35,663 nt of DNA, from assembly GCA_934130545.1 (NCBI GenBank), contig CAKOYD010000009.1:1-35663 (forward strand), in the 5' to 3' direction. Shown here in pieces: positions 1 to 7,167 of this stretch (positions are counted from its first letter, which is position 1; each line of letters starts with the position of its first letter). The DNA is from an uncultured Bacilli bacterium (lineage in GTDB: Bacteria > Bacillota_I > Bacilli_A > RF39 > UBA660). The position numbers and the translations under genes are program-made. Below the pieces are notes generated by a model. It saw only the letters and a program-made list of their open reading frames with translations, did no database searches and was not told the DNA's origin.

Positions 1-122
1 AATTATATTAGTTAGTAGTTATTACTACCTATAAATTTATGCCTAGTGGTTGTTATACTTCCACCAAAAGGGCACCAATTATTATGGTTAGTTGTAATAT
101 TAATTGTTTAAATATTTTATTA

Positions 123-227
123 TTGCATATAATAAAAAAGAGGAACATTTGATTTCACAAGTGAATGTCACCTCTAATTAGATAGTTATGACACTCTGTC
201 AATGTTGAAGAGTGTCTATTTTTTTAT
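123..227 (+). ncRNA. putative antisense RNA of a decayed type I toxin locus
   Basis: A TATAAT at 128-133 with a possible TTGTTT -35 at 104-109 (18-base spacer) would start a short RNA near 139. It would end at the hairpin 190-197/209-216 followed by a T run. The 18 bases at 123-140 are identical to 486-503 in the neighbouring locus. The RNA is convergent with the frameshifted peptide at 216-286, and its terminator T run is the complement of that peptide's terminal Lys codons. The start point is inferred. Confidence 0.45.
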
Positions 228-286
228 TGCTAATACCAATAAGGTAGATAACAGTAAGATGATAACAATGAGCCTTAGAACTTCAT
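216..286 (-). pseudogene. frameshifted small hydrophobic peptide (type I toxin-like)
   Basis: A strong AAAGGAGG sits just upstream of ATG (284-286), but that frame reads Met-Lys-Phe-stop. One base out of frame there is an open stretch reading LRLIVIILLLSTLLVLAIKK and ending at TAG (216-218). A single missing base near 277 would give a roughly 23-residue membrane peptide. The neighbouring intact peptide (581-670) has the same design: basic start, one hydrophobic helix, and the end AUA AAA AAA UAG lying inside the antisense terminator. The original function is inferred. A non-canonical start is the alternative to a frameshift. Confidence 0.5.
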
Positions 287-294
287 TTTATCTA

Positions 295-320
295 CCTCCT
301 TTCTTTTACAAGATTGGAGG
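295..320 (-). promoter_or_regulatory. SD-sequestering hairpin
   Basis: On the minus-strand RNA, CCUCC (316-320) can pair with the Shine-Dalgarno GGAGG (295-299) of the frameshifted peptide, with a 16-base loop. Occlusion of the ribosome site by a 5' stem is common in type I toxin mRNAs, which supports that reading. No function has been shown here. Confidence 0.4.
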
Positions 321-436
321 ACGACACTCACATCAAATATTCCTATTAGGAATTATATAATAAGCGTATTTATAAAACAAGAAAATTAGCAGAACTTTTT
401 TATTAAAATATTTAATATATTATGTAGTTAATTCTT

Positions 437-465
437 TTGACAACATCAATCATCTATGATATTAT
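437..465 (+). promoter_or_regulatory. sigma-A promoter of the antisense RNA
   Basis: Consensus TTGACA (437-442), a 17-base spacer and TATTAT (460-465). No open reading frame follows on this strand before the terminator at 552-588, so it drives a non-coding RNA. Confidence 0.72.
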
Positions 466-471
466 TAGTAT

Positions 472-590
472 GCAAGCAAGAATACTTGCATATAATAAAA
501 AAGGGAAATACTTAACTTTGCTGTGTTGAGTACTTGCCCCAAAAATTGGTTTGAGTACTTAATCTAATGCAGATTGAGTACTATTTTTTT
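472..590 (+). ncRNA. antisense RNA antitoxin candidate (about 118 nt)
   Basis: The RNA is bounded by the promoter at 437-465 and by a hairpin whose arms are AGTACTTAATCT and AGATTGAGTACT (554-582), followed by seven T. A 5' hairpin (TGCAAG/CTTGCA, 471-490) caps it. It runs convergent to the 29-codon hydrophobic peptide. Its terminator overlaps the peptide's last codons, so the two transcripts would share about 110 bases. This is the layout of TxpA/RatA-like and BsrG-like type I modules. Function is inferred from layout only. Confidence 0.55.
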
Positions 591-670
591 ATACATAGAA
601 TCATTATAGAGACTATTAATAAAATGATAATTAATATTAGAAATGTGATTAGTAAATCTTTTTTCTTCAT
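581..670 (-). CDS. 29-aa hydrophobic peptide, type I toxin-like
   Basis: The peptide starts MKKKDLLITFL, continues as one Ile/Leu-rich membrane helix and ends CIKK. An AAAGGAG Shine-Dalgarno lies 11 bases upstream, inside the last codons of the 70-codon gene before it. It is too short for routine gene callers. The stop and the two final Lys codons are formed by the terminator T run of the convergent antisense RNA (472-590). A lone membrane helix with charged ends opposite an antisense RNA is typical of type I toxins that depolarise the membrane. I see no sequence match to a named family such as Fst or TxpA. The alternative is a small regulatory membrane peptide. Confidence 0.65.
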   Translation of the reverse strand: MKKKDLLITFLILIIILLIVSIMILCIKK

Positions 671-675
671 AAATA

Positions 676-888
676 TTAAGTCTCCTTTAGTAAGCAAGCT
701 GCTAATTTGAATGTATCTAACTCTCCCCTAATGTATTTTTCTTTAAACTCATTATAGTATAAATAATAGTCTTCTACAACCTTGTCTATTTTTTCTGAAA
801 TAGTACTGTTTATATTAATTCTGTTTTCAGTTAATCCATAAATAATTAAATTTCTAATATCATCTTTTGTAAGAATTTCTTTTGTCAT
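676..888 (-). CDS. 70-aa hypothetical protein upstream of the peptide
   Basis: A small charged, mostly helical soluble protein starting MTKEILTKDDIRNLI and ending LDTFKLAACLLKET. An AGGAGG site lies just before the ATG. It shares a transcript with the 29-codon peptide, whose ribosome site is inside its last codons, so the two are probably translationally coupled. I do not recognise the family. No catalytic motif, signal peptide or membrane segment is visible. The start is divergent from the acetyltransferase at 990. Possible roles are a protein partner of the peptide or an unrelated passenger. Confidence 0.72.
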   Translation of the reverse strand: MTKEILTKDDIRNLIIYGLTENRININSTISEKIDKVVEDYYLYYNEFKEKYIRGELDTFKLAACLLKET

Positions 889-989
889 CTTATACCTCCT
901 AAAAATATATATGTTTTTATTATACCATATATTTTTATTTTTTATTAAATATGATACAATTTATTTAATAAGAGTGATTGGAGGAAAAT

Positions 990-1583
990 ATGGAACAGTT
1001 TTATTTAGAAATACCGTCAAGCAAAAGAAAGAATGAGATAATTGACTATTTTGATGAATTTGTTATGTATAATTCAGATATTAATGGTTCGGGTGGATTA
1101 GATAAAATTTTAAGTGGATATACTTTTGAACAAGCACTAAATCGTTGTTTAAATATGTGCAACGAAGAATATGCAAAAAAATTAGGTCGTTGTCAAGCAA
1201 AAACATTTCTTTTGATTAGAAAGAATGATAATAAAATTATAGGTACTATAAATATTAGATGGAATCTAACAGAAAAATTGAAACAATTCGGCGGTAATAT
1301 AGGATATGGAATACGACCAACAGAAAGAAGAAAGGGATATAATAAAGTTAACTTATATTTAGGTTTAATTGAGGCCCAAAAAATAGGTTTAGATAAGGTT
1401 ATGCTTGATTGTGATGTTAAAAATCTTGGTTCTGATAAAACAATTTTGGCACTTGGTGGTATTTTAGAGCGAACAGAAGTTGATCCGTATGATGGAATAT
1501 TAACAAATGTATATTGGATTAATGTTGATGAAAGTATTAAGAAATACAAAGAAACATTTGGTGATAAGATATATAATAAATAA
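990..1583 (+). CDS. GNAT family N-acetyltransferase
   Basis: A 197-residue protein predicted to transfer an acetyl group from acetyl-CoA; the substrate is unknown. The GNAT acetyl-CoA loop is visible as GYGIRPTERRKGYNK around residues 106-120, preceded by the strand FLLIRKNDNKIIGTINIRW and followed by the beta-strand VMLDCDVKN and the ALGGILE helix typical of the fold. I chose ATG 990 because GGAGG lies at 980-984; an upstream TTG at 978 in the same frame overlaps that ribosome site. An extended -10 (TGATACAAT, 952-960) precedes it. It is monocistronic, divergent from the 70-codon gene, and followed by a weak hairpin near 1590-1620. It could modify an aminoglycoside, a ribosomal protein or a small amine; the sequence does not decide. 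Confidence 0.88.
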   Translation: MEQFYLEIPSSKRKNEIIDYFDEFVMYNSDINGSGGLDKILSGYTFEQALNRCLNMCNEEYAKKLGRCQAKTFLLIRKNDNKIIGTINIRWNLTEKLKQFGGNIGYGIRPTERRKGYNKVNLYLGLIEAQKIGLDKVMLDCDVKNLGSDKTILALGGILERTEVDPYDGILTNVYWINVDESIKKYKETFGDKIYNK

Positions 1584-1643
1584 ACATTTTTTTATGAAAC
1601 AAATAACTGACAGCAATGTTGGTTATTTTAGTTATTAGGCAAT

Positions 1644-1666
1644 AAAAAAAGATAGAAAATACTATC
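1644..1666 (-). terminator. terminator of the rplU-prp-rpmA operon
   Basis: On the minus strand GATAG, a six-base loop, CTATC and seven T. It overlaps the rpmA stop codon. Confidence 0.8.
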
Positions 1667-1952
1667 TAGTTTCGTATACACTAACTTCTTTTCTATCTCT
1701 TCCTCTATTTTCATACTTAACATATCCTGACATAGTGGCAAATAAAGTATCATCAGTACCTCTTTTAACATTTTTACCAGGATGAATTTTAGTACCTCTT
1801 TGACGATATATAATAGAACCTGCTTCTATATATTCGCCATCAGCAGCTTTTGCTCCTAATCTTCTACCAGCAGAATCTCTACCATTACTTGTTGAAGATT
1901 GTCCTTTTTTATGAGCAAATAACTGTATATTAAATTCTAAGAATTTTAACAT
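1662..1952 (-). CDS. rpmA: 50S ribosomal protein L27 with Prp-cleaved leader
   Basis: L27 of the large ribosomal subunit, sitting near the peptidyl-transferase centre. The start MLKFLEFNIQLFA/HKKGQSS carries the N-terminal extension found in Firmicutes, which the protease Prp removes after the LFA-like motif. The mature protein (about 83 residues) shows NGRDSAGRRLGAKAADG and RQRGTKIHPG, typical of L27. I chose ATG 1952 because GAGGAGG lies before it; upstream in-frame ATGs overlap that site. One base separates it from the prp stop. It is the last gene of rplU-prp-rpmA. Confidence 0.97.
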   Translation of the reverse strand: MLKFLEFNIQLFAHKKGQSSTSNGRDSAGRRLGAKAADGEYIEAGSIIYRQRGTKIHPGKNVKRGTDDTLFATMSGYVKYENRGRDRKEVSVYETR

Positions 1953-1953
1953 A

Positions 1954-2253
1954 TTATTCCTCCTCATCAATAATTTTAATATTTTTAGGATATTTAATAG
2001 CTAACTCTTTTAATAAACTAATCATATTACTAAGTAGTTTATTAGTTATATCATCATTATCTAATATATTAATTACTAACTTATCCGTATCGTTTAAAAC
2101 ATTTATAGCATTAATATTAATAGATGATATAGCATTTACTGTACATATTACTGTTGCACTTACGGCAGCGCATACAATATCTTTACCATATGTATCATAA
2201 TTAGCATGACCTGTTATTGTAATATCCTTAGGTTTTAGTATAATTTTAATCAT
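1954..2253 (-). CDS. prp: ribosomal-processing cysteine protease Prp
   Basis: A 99-residue cysteine protease that trims the leader of L27; the gene between rplU and rpmA is diagnostic for Firmicutes. The conserved catalytic His lies in ITGHANYD (about residue 16) and the catalytic Cys in DIVCAAVSA (about residue 28). Its target peptide (NIQLFA/HKK) is encoded by the next gene. The stop lies one base from the rpmA start, and seven bases separate it from rplU. Confidence 0.95.
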   Translation of the reverse strand: MIKIILKPKDITITGHANYDTYGKDIVCAAVSATVICTVNAISSININAINVLNDTDKLVINILDNDDITNKLLSNMISLLKELAIKYPKNIKIIDEEE

Positions 2254-2260
2254 CTAACAC

Positions 2261-2560
2261 CTATTTAATTTTTTTAATTTCTACTTTACTATATGGTTGA
2301 CGATGTCCTTGAGTCTTTCTAGTAGACTTTTTATTAGGTTTATATGTAAATATTCTAAGTTTTTTAGATTTACCTTGTTTTACAACAACTCCTTCAACAG
2401 TAGAACCTTTAACATATGGATTACCTACTACACCATTAGCCATTAATACTTTATCAAAAACAACTTTTTTACCTTCTTCAGCATCTAGTTTTTCAACGTA
2501 GATAACATCGCCTTCAGCAACACAGTATTGTTTTCCACCAGTTTCAATTATAGCTTTCAT
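2261..2560 (-). CDS. rplU: 50S ribosomal protein L21
   Basis: L21 of the large ribosomal subunit, 99 residues, of normal length. It opens with MKAIIETGGKQYCVAEGD and ends with the basic region RIFTYKPNKKSTRKTQGHRQPY typical of the family. It is the first gene of the operon, behind a structured L21 leader and a strong promoter. Expression is probably autoregulated through the leader. Confidence 0.97.
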   Translation of the reverse strand: MKAIIETGGKQYCVAEGDVIYVEKLDAEEGKKVVFDKVLMANGVVGNPYVKGSTVEGVVVKQGKSKKLRIFTYKPNKKSTRKTQGHRQPYSKVEIKKIK

Positions 2561-2585
2561 TCTGTACCTCCTTATTATTAATATT

Positions 2586-2658
2586 TAAGACTCGCCTTCA
2601 AGGTGGATTATCTCGCTTTTACCTTTTTAGTGCGGTTGAGTAAACAACTCGAGGTCTT
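2586..2658 (-). ncRNA. ribosomal protein L21 leader
   Basis: The minus-strand transcript between promoter and rplU contains AAGACCUCGAGUUG near its 5' end, a central AAAGCGAGAUAAUCCACCUU and a closing GGCGAGUCUU. The outer arms AAGACCUCG... and ...GAGUCUU pair. This matches the L21 leader described upstream of rplU in low-GC Gram-positives. It is thought to bind L21 for feedback control. Confidence 0.8.
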
Positions 2659-2670
2659 AAAAACAATATA

Positions 2671-2699
2671 ATTCTATCATAATTTACTAGCTAAGTCAA
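2671..2699 (-). promoter_or_regulatory. promoter of the rplU operon
   Basis: TTGACT (2694-2699), a 17-base spacer and TAGAAT (2671-2676). The -35 overlaps the stop codon of the upstream DUF1294 gene. Confidence 0.75.
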
Positions 2700-2986
2700 C
2701 CTAAAATGGTGATAGTTGCTATATATTTTCCGTAATAAATAAGCCCTAATGTATAAATTATGATAAATAAGATATTTACTATGTGAAATTTTGCTTTTCT
2801 TATTTTATGGTTAAATAGATACATTCCAAATAATTCTAAAAAACATCCGCCAATAATTGATAAGAATAATAATGTTTTCTCACTTACTCTACTCTTTTTT
2901 AATATAGCAAATAGTTTATCTAGACCAAATATTAGAAAAGTGATGATATTTATTATGATTAGATATATTAGAATTATTTTACTCAT
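2696..2986 (-). CDS. DUF1294 family membrane protein
   Basis: A 96-residue inner-membrane protein with about three helices (residues 4-24, 38-55, 68-88). The conserved pattern is visible: FGLDKLFAILKKSRVSEKTL, then GGCFLELFGMYLFNHKIRKAKF, matching the DK..A...RI.E..LL...GG....G..LF.HKT.K..F signature of DUF1294. No biochemical role is established for the family. It is monocistronic, with its end overlapping the rplU promoter. Confidence 0.85.
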   Translation of the reverse strand: MSKIILIYLIIINIITFLIFGLDKLFAILKKSRVSEKTLLFLSIIGGCFLELFGMYLFNHKIRKAKFHIVNILFIIIYTLGLIYYGKYIATITILG

Positions 2987-3018
2987 GATACCACCTTAGA
3001 TAATTATATCATATATTT

Positions 3019-3816
3019 TTAATATAGTCCCCATTCTGCAAACTTTTCAAAGCCACCTAATTCTTTTATGTAAGTTCTAGCTTCTTCGACTATTTCTTCA
3101 TATGGTTTATTATCAATGTATTCATCACCAATAGCGCAGCATATTTCTACTGTTTTATTTAGTTCTTGGGCTTTTTTAAAAGCATATATGTTGATTGAAA
3201 CATCGGCTTTAGATAAGTCTTTCCCGTGGAGACCACCACCAGTAACGGACTCAGCCATATCAGAACCTAATTTTCTATTTGTAGCACCTGAATCAACATT
3301 AACACCACCGGTCCATTCACCAAGTGGATTAATTATTAGAGTGTTTCTAATACCTTTTAATTTTTCTTGCAAGTCTTCGTTTTTAGCATTACTTTGACAG
3401 ACAATAAACTTATCATCAGTTAAGATAAACTTACCATCATAAGGATATTTTATATATAAATCTCTAATAATTTCTGATATCTCTTTTTCATTTTCTGTTA
3501 ATGGTACCCCTTTAAATATTCCATTATCGCCACATCTAATCTTTCCTTTTTGATTTTCTGCTAAAAAGATGTCTTGCTTTTGAACATTTAGTGATAATTT
3601 CAAATCTTCTCCAGCAATTCTTTTAACAATAGCATCCACTTCTTCATAAGTAATAATCTCACTTGTTTCAATAATTACATGACATTCGCGATGCCCGATT
3701 AATACCTCCACTGCTATTTTAGGATTTTCATTTTTAGTATAAGCAAGATCGACAATTGCTCCTGCTATTCTGTCAGCCACTTTATCGGGATGACTTGGAT
3801 TTACTTTTTCTATCAT
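3019..3816 (-). CDS. metK: short S-adenosylmethionine synthetase (MetK family)
   Basis: Predicted to make S-adenosylmethionine from methionine and ATP. Family motifs are present: HPDK (residues 9-12), CGDNG (equivalent of GAGDQG), GGVNVDSGATNRKLGSD and the glycine loop VTGGGLHGKDLSKAD. At 265 residues it is far shorter than the usual 380-400, with the central domain compressed. I chose ATG 3816 because AGAGG precedes it; the upstream in-frame ATG lies in the riboswitch terminator. A SAM-I riboswitch directly upstream supports a methionine/SAM role. It could be a divergent functional paralogue rather than the only SAM synthetase of the cell. Confidence 0.88.
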   Translation of the reverse strand: MIEKVNPSHPDKVADRIAGAIVDLAYTKNENPKIAVEVLIGHRECHVIIETSEIITYEEVDAIVKRIAGEDLKLSLNVQKQDIFLAENQKGKIRCGDNGIFKGVPLTENEKEISEIIRDLYIKYPYDGKFILTDDKFIVCQSNAKNEDLQEKLKGIRNTLIINPLGEWTGGVNVDSGATNRKLGSDMAESVTGGGLHGKDLSKADVSINIYAFKKAQELNKTVEICCAIGDEYIDNKPYEEIVEEARTYIKELGGFEKFAEWGLY

Positions 3817-3841
3817 TTTTTTACCTCTTTCTACATCCAAT

Positions 3842-3965
3842 AAAAAAACATCCAAGATAATTTTACTTGAATGTAAAAATTATCTTATAGCTCTAGCATT
3901 ACCACCTAATCTAATAAGTTGGTGTGATTTCAACGGGCTAGTCCCTCGATCACTCTTTATAAGAT
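3842..3965 (-). promoter_or_regulatory. SAM-I (S-box) riboswitch with terminator
   Basis: The minus strand reads CUUAUAAAGAGUGAUCGAGG, GACUAGCCCGUUGAAA, then a CAACUU...GGUGGUAAUGCUA segment and a closing CUAUAAG (aptamer about 3884-3965). These are the conserved S-box core elements. The expression platform is a long hairpin with arms AAGATAATTTT and AAAATTATCTT (3853-3886) followed, five bases on, by seven T. SAM binding should end transcription before metK. Confidence 0.92.
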
Positions 3966-3993
3966 GTAATTAAATTATAATACATTTATTTCT

Positions 3994-4749
3994 TTATTTC
4001 AACAATTTATTATACTTATCATACAAATATTTCTTTTCTGTTAAATATTTATTACCATTTTTAAATATATGGCGATAGTCTTTATACATTTTCTTTTTAT
4101 TATTAATAATCTTTTCTTTAGAATAACTTAGGTTATATAAATATCTTTCGACTAAGAACTTATTAAATATATAGTTTAAGTCTTTATAATAGTTAACAAT
4201 ATTAATAATAAGAACACTGAGTACTAATAATAAAGTATAATTAAAGGTATAATAGTTAACTATCAGGATAAGTATTAATGTAATAAAAGATATACCTAAA
4301 GATAATTTGTTAGATATATCAAAGGGGAATATTTTGCTAAGTGTTAAGTTAAGTATTTTAAAGCCATCTAAAGATACTATAGGAAGTAAGTTAAAATATA
4401 AGATAGAGTTATTATACCTAGTATATAAGTTATAGATGTATCCTCTAACAAAGCCATATTTATATAATATAATAATTATTATCATATAGATAGTTTGAAA
4501 TAATATACCACCCATGGCGATTAGTAATTCACGATTAATGTTAATATTTATTAGAGTATCTAATGTTGTAATGCCTCCGAAAGGATATATAGTGATTTTT
4601 TTTACTTTTACTTTATTTATTTTAGCCATCAGATAGTGTCCTAATTCGTGAAAGATAATAATTGAAGTAAATACTAATAAATCTTTGACATGACCAGTAA
4701 TAATAAAACTGAGTGCTATAAAGAGATATGTATAGTGAAACTCAATCAT
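3994..4749 (-). CDS. SpoIVFB-like M50 intramembrane metalloprotease
   Basis: A polytopic membrane zinc protease of the site-2 protease family. HELGH lies in a hydrophobic segment (residues 35-39, FTSIIIFHELGHYLMAK), and the second metal site is LLPIVSLDGFKIL (the NPDG-like motif, here with DG, about residue 128). In Bacillus SpoIVFB cleaves pro-sigma-K in the mother cell during sporulation. It lies two bases downstream of a SpoIVFA-like gene, the classical partner order, and in a window with other sporulation genes. The basic tail (residues 215-251) lacks an obvious CBS domain. Assignment to the SpoIVFB role is by context. Confidence 0.85.
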   Translation of the reverse strand: MIEFHYTYLFIALSFIITGHVKDLLVFTSIIIFHELGHYLMAKINKVKVKKITIYPFGGITTLDTLINININRELLIAMGGILFQTIYMIIIIILYKYGFVRGYIYNLYTRYNNSILYFNLLPIVSLDGFKILNLTLSKIFPFDISNKLSLGISFITLILILIVNYYTFNYTLLLVLSVLIINIVNYYKDLNYIFNKFLVERYLYNLSYSKEKIINNKKKMYKDYRHIFKNGNKYLTEKKYLYDKYNKLLK

Positions 4750-4751
4750 TA

Positions 4752-5360
4752 CTATAAATAGTCCTCATAATTTAGTATTTCACCATTTTTGGAATATACT
4801 AAATATAATTTGTCGTCTTTTACTTCTCCGAGTAAACTTCCAGCATCAATATAATCATATAGTTTAACAGAAGCTGTTTCCATATTACCATACCAAATAT
4901 CAATACCATCTTCTCCTTGAATAATAATTACGTTGTTATAATCATCTTTACTACCAATAAATACTACTAACCCACTTTTAATAACGGGTACTAGATATTT
5001 ATTATCTACTGTTAATTCAACACCATCTAAGTATTTACTTTTACTTTTATAATTAAGGGTATCTTTAAATACCATTTGATTATTCTTATCTTTAGTGTCG
5101 AATGGGATAATACCTCCCAAATATTTGTCATATAAATTCTTTATTTTGGCTAGAGAAATATTATCTGTATATATGTTTTTGGTAATAAACTCTCTTGCTC
5201 CATTTATTTTTTTTATACTTATAGCCATAATTAAAAATATTAGTACCGATAATAATAATCTTTCACTAATATTTTTGATATATAACATAAATTTATTTTC
5301 TTTATTACTATTCTTTTTTTTAATCTTTTCTAAATATTTACAAGTATCAATATTATTCAT
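4752..5360 (-). CDS. SpoIVFA-like protein with degenerate M23 (LytM) domain
   Basis: A 202-residue single-pass membrane protein: basic cytoplasmic start, one helix at about residues 32-47, then an extracytoplasmic part ending in an M23-like beta fold (LVPVIKSGLVVFIGSKDDYNNVIIIQG, DIDAGSLLGEV). No HxxxD/HxH zinc ligands are visible, so it is probably not a peptidase, as in SpoIVFA. In Bacillus SpoIVFA tethers and restrains the SpoIVFB protease. The gene directly before the M50 protease supports this. A sigma-E-like promoter lies upstream at 5374-5403. Confidence 0.78.
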   Translation of the reverse strand: MNNIDTCKYLEKIKKKNSNKENKFMLYIKNISERLLLSVLIFLIMAISIKKINGAREFITKNIYTDNISLAKIKNLYDKYLGGIIPFDTKDKNNQMVFKDTLNYKSKSKYLDGVELTVDNKYLVPVIKSGLVVFIGSKDDYNNVIIIQGEDGIDIWYGNMETASVKLYDYIDAGSLLGEVKDDKLYLVYSKNGEILNYEDYL

Positions 5361-5373
5361 AATATCACCTAGT

Positions 5374-5403
5374 AATATATATGTATACTTAGATATTTTA
5401 TGA
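5374..5403 (-). promoter_or_regulatory. sigma-E-like promoter before the SpoIVFA-like gene
   Basis: TCATAAA (5397-5403), a 13-base spacer and CATATATATT (5374-5383). It is nearly identical to the sequences before spoIIIAH and gerM in this window and resembles the mother-cell sigma-E type (-35 ATAAA-like, -10 CATA). Confidence 0.5.
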
Positions 5404-5415
5404 ATAATATATTTA

Positions 5416-6138
5416 TTAACTAACTATCTTTTTAAGGAATTCTTTACTTTTTAAATATAGCCCAGCATATCTATCATAATATTCATCAATAAAGTCATTT
5501 ATTTCTTTTTTAATATTATCTGATACATCTATTTTACTTATTTTAGATATATCTATATAATAAAACATTCTTAGTAATTTAATAGTTTTAATATCGACAA
5601 TAAATTCATTAGTATAACAATTCTTGCAGATATATCCGCCAGCATAACTGGATACTGTTATAATATCGGTACTGCTACCACATTTACAGCACTTATCTAA
5701 GATAGGTTTTATTCCTAAATAGTTTAACATTTTAAGCTCTAAGATATTACTTATTACCATGGGATCATATAAGTCATTTATTTTAATTAAAGCGGCTATA
5801 TAGTCAGCATATATTTGTTTATCATTATCATTTTTAACTACTTGGACTACTAAATCAGTAAGATATAATGAATAACCCATTAAAAGAATATCTTTCTTAA
5901 TATTTTTAAAATTATTAATTATATCTACATCTAATAAGTTAGATAACTTACCTTCTTTATATTCTAGATAAAATACTCCATAAGTAAGTTTATCACTAAC
6001 TCCTGATAATGTACTTTTAACCTTTTTACTACCTCTGGCCATAACACCAATAATGCCTAATTCTTTAGTATATATGTTTAGTATTTTACTAGATTCTTTA
6101 TAATCAACAGCACTTACTACTATTCCTTCTACTTTCAC
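5416..6138 (-). CDS. recO: DNA repair protein RecO
   Basis: A 240-residue recombination mediator that loads RecA onto SSB-coated DNA together with RecR. The N-terminal OB-fold opens VEGIVVSAVDYKESSKILNI, and the zinc knuckle is CCKCGSS...GGYICKNC (about residues 148-177). The start codon is GTG at 6138, with GAGG in the last codons of yqzL. The era-yqzL-recO order matches Bacillus. Confidence 0.95.
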   Translation of the reverse strand: MKVEGIVVSAVDYKESSKILNIYTKELGIIGVMARGSKKVKSTLSGVSDKLTYGVFYLEYKEGKLSNLLDVDIINNFKNIKKDILLMGYSLYLTDLVVQVVKNDNDKQIYADYIAALIKINDLYDPMVISNILELKMLNYLGIKPILDKCCKCGSSTDIITVSSYAGGYICKNCYTNEFIVDIKTIKLLRMFYYIDISKISKIDVSDNIKKEINDFIDEYYDRYAGLYLKSKEFLKKIVS

Positions 6139-6142
6139 AATA

Positions 6143-6229
6143 CTATTCCTCTGTTTTTGCTTTTATATATTGCAAATAATATTTTATCTCACCAGTCTGT
6201 TTAAATAATTCCCAATATTCTTTTTTCAT
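6143..6229 (-). CDS. YqzL-like small protein
   Basis: A 28-residue ORF, MKKEYWELFKQTGEI..., preceded by GAGGTGG. The W..F.QTG.I..YL pattern matches YqzL, a small protein of unknown function that sits between era and recO in Bacillus. It ends four bases before the recO GTG and contains its ribosome site, so the two are probably coupled. It is too short for most gene callers. Confidence 0.8.
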   Translation of the reverse strand: MKKEYWELFKQTGEIKYYLQYIKAKTEE

Positions 6230-6279
6230 GAACTATCCACCTCATATTATATATTGAGTAGTTTTTAGATATTTTATAC

Positions 6280-7167
6280 TTAATTATTAAATTCTTTATA
6301 ACCTAGTTCATTTAAGAAACTTTCTTTATCACGCCATTTGGGAATTACTTTAACATAGAGTTCTAGATATACTTTAGTATTAAACATGTTCTCTAGTTCT
6401 ATTCTACTTCTTCTACCAATTTCTTTTAGCATACTTCCTTGTTTACCAATAATAATTTTCTTTAAGTTTTCTCTATCTAATACTATTAAAACATTAATAC
6501 TTAATAAATCTTTAGTTTGTTTAATATCTTCAACAATACAAGTAATACTATGTGGTACTTCTTCTTCAGTTAGGTTAAGTATTTTTTCTCTTACTATTTC
6601 ACTAATTAAGAAGTTAGTAGATACGTTAGTATATGTTTGATCATCATAGAATTTAATATTATCAGGTAAATATTTTTTTAATACTTCTCTTAATCTATCA
6701 ACGTTATCTTTCTTTATAGCAGATACTGGTACTATTTCTTCAAAGTTATATAAGTCTTTATATTCACTAATTTTTTCTAATATTTTTTCTTTTGGTAATA
6801 AATCTATTTTGTTAATAACTAATATTACGGGCTTGTTAGCATTCTTTAATACTTCTAGGATAAACTTATCACCACTACCAAGAGACTCAGTAATATCTAC
6901 TAAAAATAAGATTACATCAACATCATTAATAGTAAAATATGCTTGTTTATTTAGTACTTTACCTAGTCTATTCTTGGGTTTATGAATACCAGGAGTATCA
7001 ACGAATATCATTTGAACTTCGGAATCAGTATAAATACCTTGGATGATATTTCTTGTTGTTTGTGGTTTATTAGAGGTTATGGCTATTTTTTTACCAATTA
7101 AGGCATTAAGTAAAGTGGACTTGCCTACGTTAGGACGTCCAACTAAAGATATAAAACCGCTTTTCAT
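6280..7167 (-). CDS. era: GTPase Era
   Basis: A 295-residue ribosome-assembly GTPase that binds 16S rRNA near its 3' end. The G domain shows G1 GRPNVGKSTL (about residues 10-19), the switch region TTRNIIQGI, G3 DTPG (58-61), G4 NKID (about 119-122) and G5 SAI. The C-terminal KH domain shows VLDRENLKKIIIGKQGSMLKE (the GKQG loop) near residues 230-250. It overlaps the end of cdd by four bases (ATGA) and is followed by yqzL. Confidence 0.98.
   Translation of the reverse strand: MKSGFISLVGRPNVGKSTLLNALIGKKIAITSNKPQTTRNIIQGIYTDSEVQMIFVDTPGIHKPKNRLGKVLNKQAYFTINDVDVILFLVDITESLGSGDKFILEVLKNANKPVILVINKIDLLPKEKILEKISEYKDLYNFEEIVPVSAIKKDNVDRLREVLKKYLPDNIKFYDDQTYTNVSTNFLISEIVREKILNLTEEEVPHSITCIVEDIKQTKDLLSINVLIVLDRENLKKIIIGKQGSMLKEIGRRSRIELENMFNTKVYLELYVKVIPKWRDKESFLNELGYKEFNN

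Noticed and set aside
1..120. Minus-strand frame ending in FIGSNNY
   Set aside because: No start codon or ribosome site, and the composition is not protein-like; nothing in 1-120 can be supported beyond a possible -35 of the first antisense RNA.
1953..1970. Longer L27 start
   Set aside because: The extra codons are the ribosome site itself and the Prp-cleavable leader starts normally at MLKFLEF.
3817..3855. Longer MetK start at 3855
   Set aside because: That ATG and the following codons form the riboswitch terminator; the ribosome site precedes ATG 3816.
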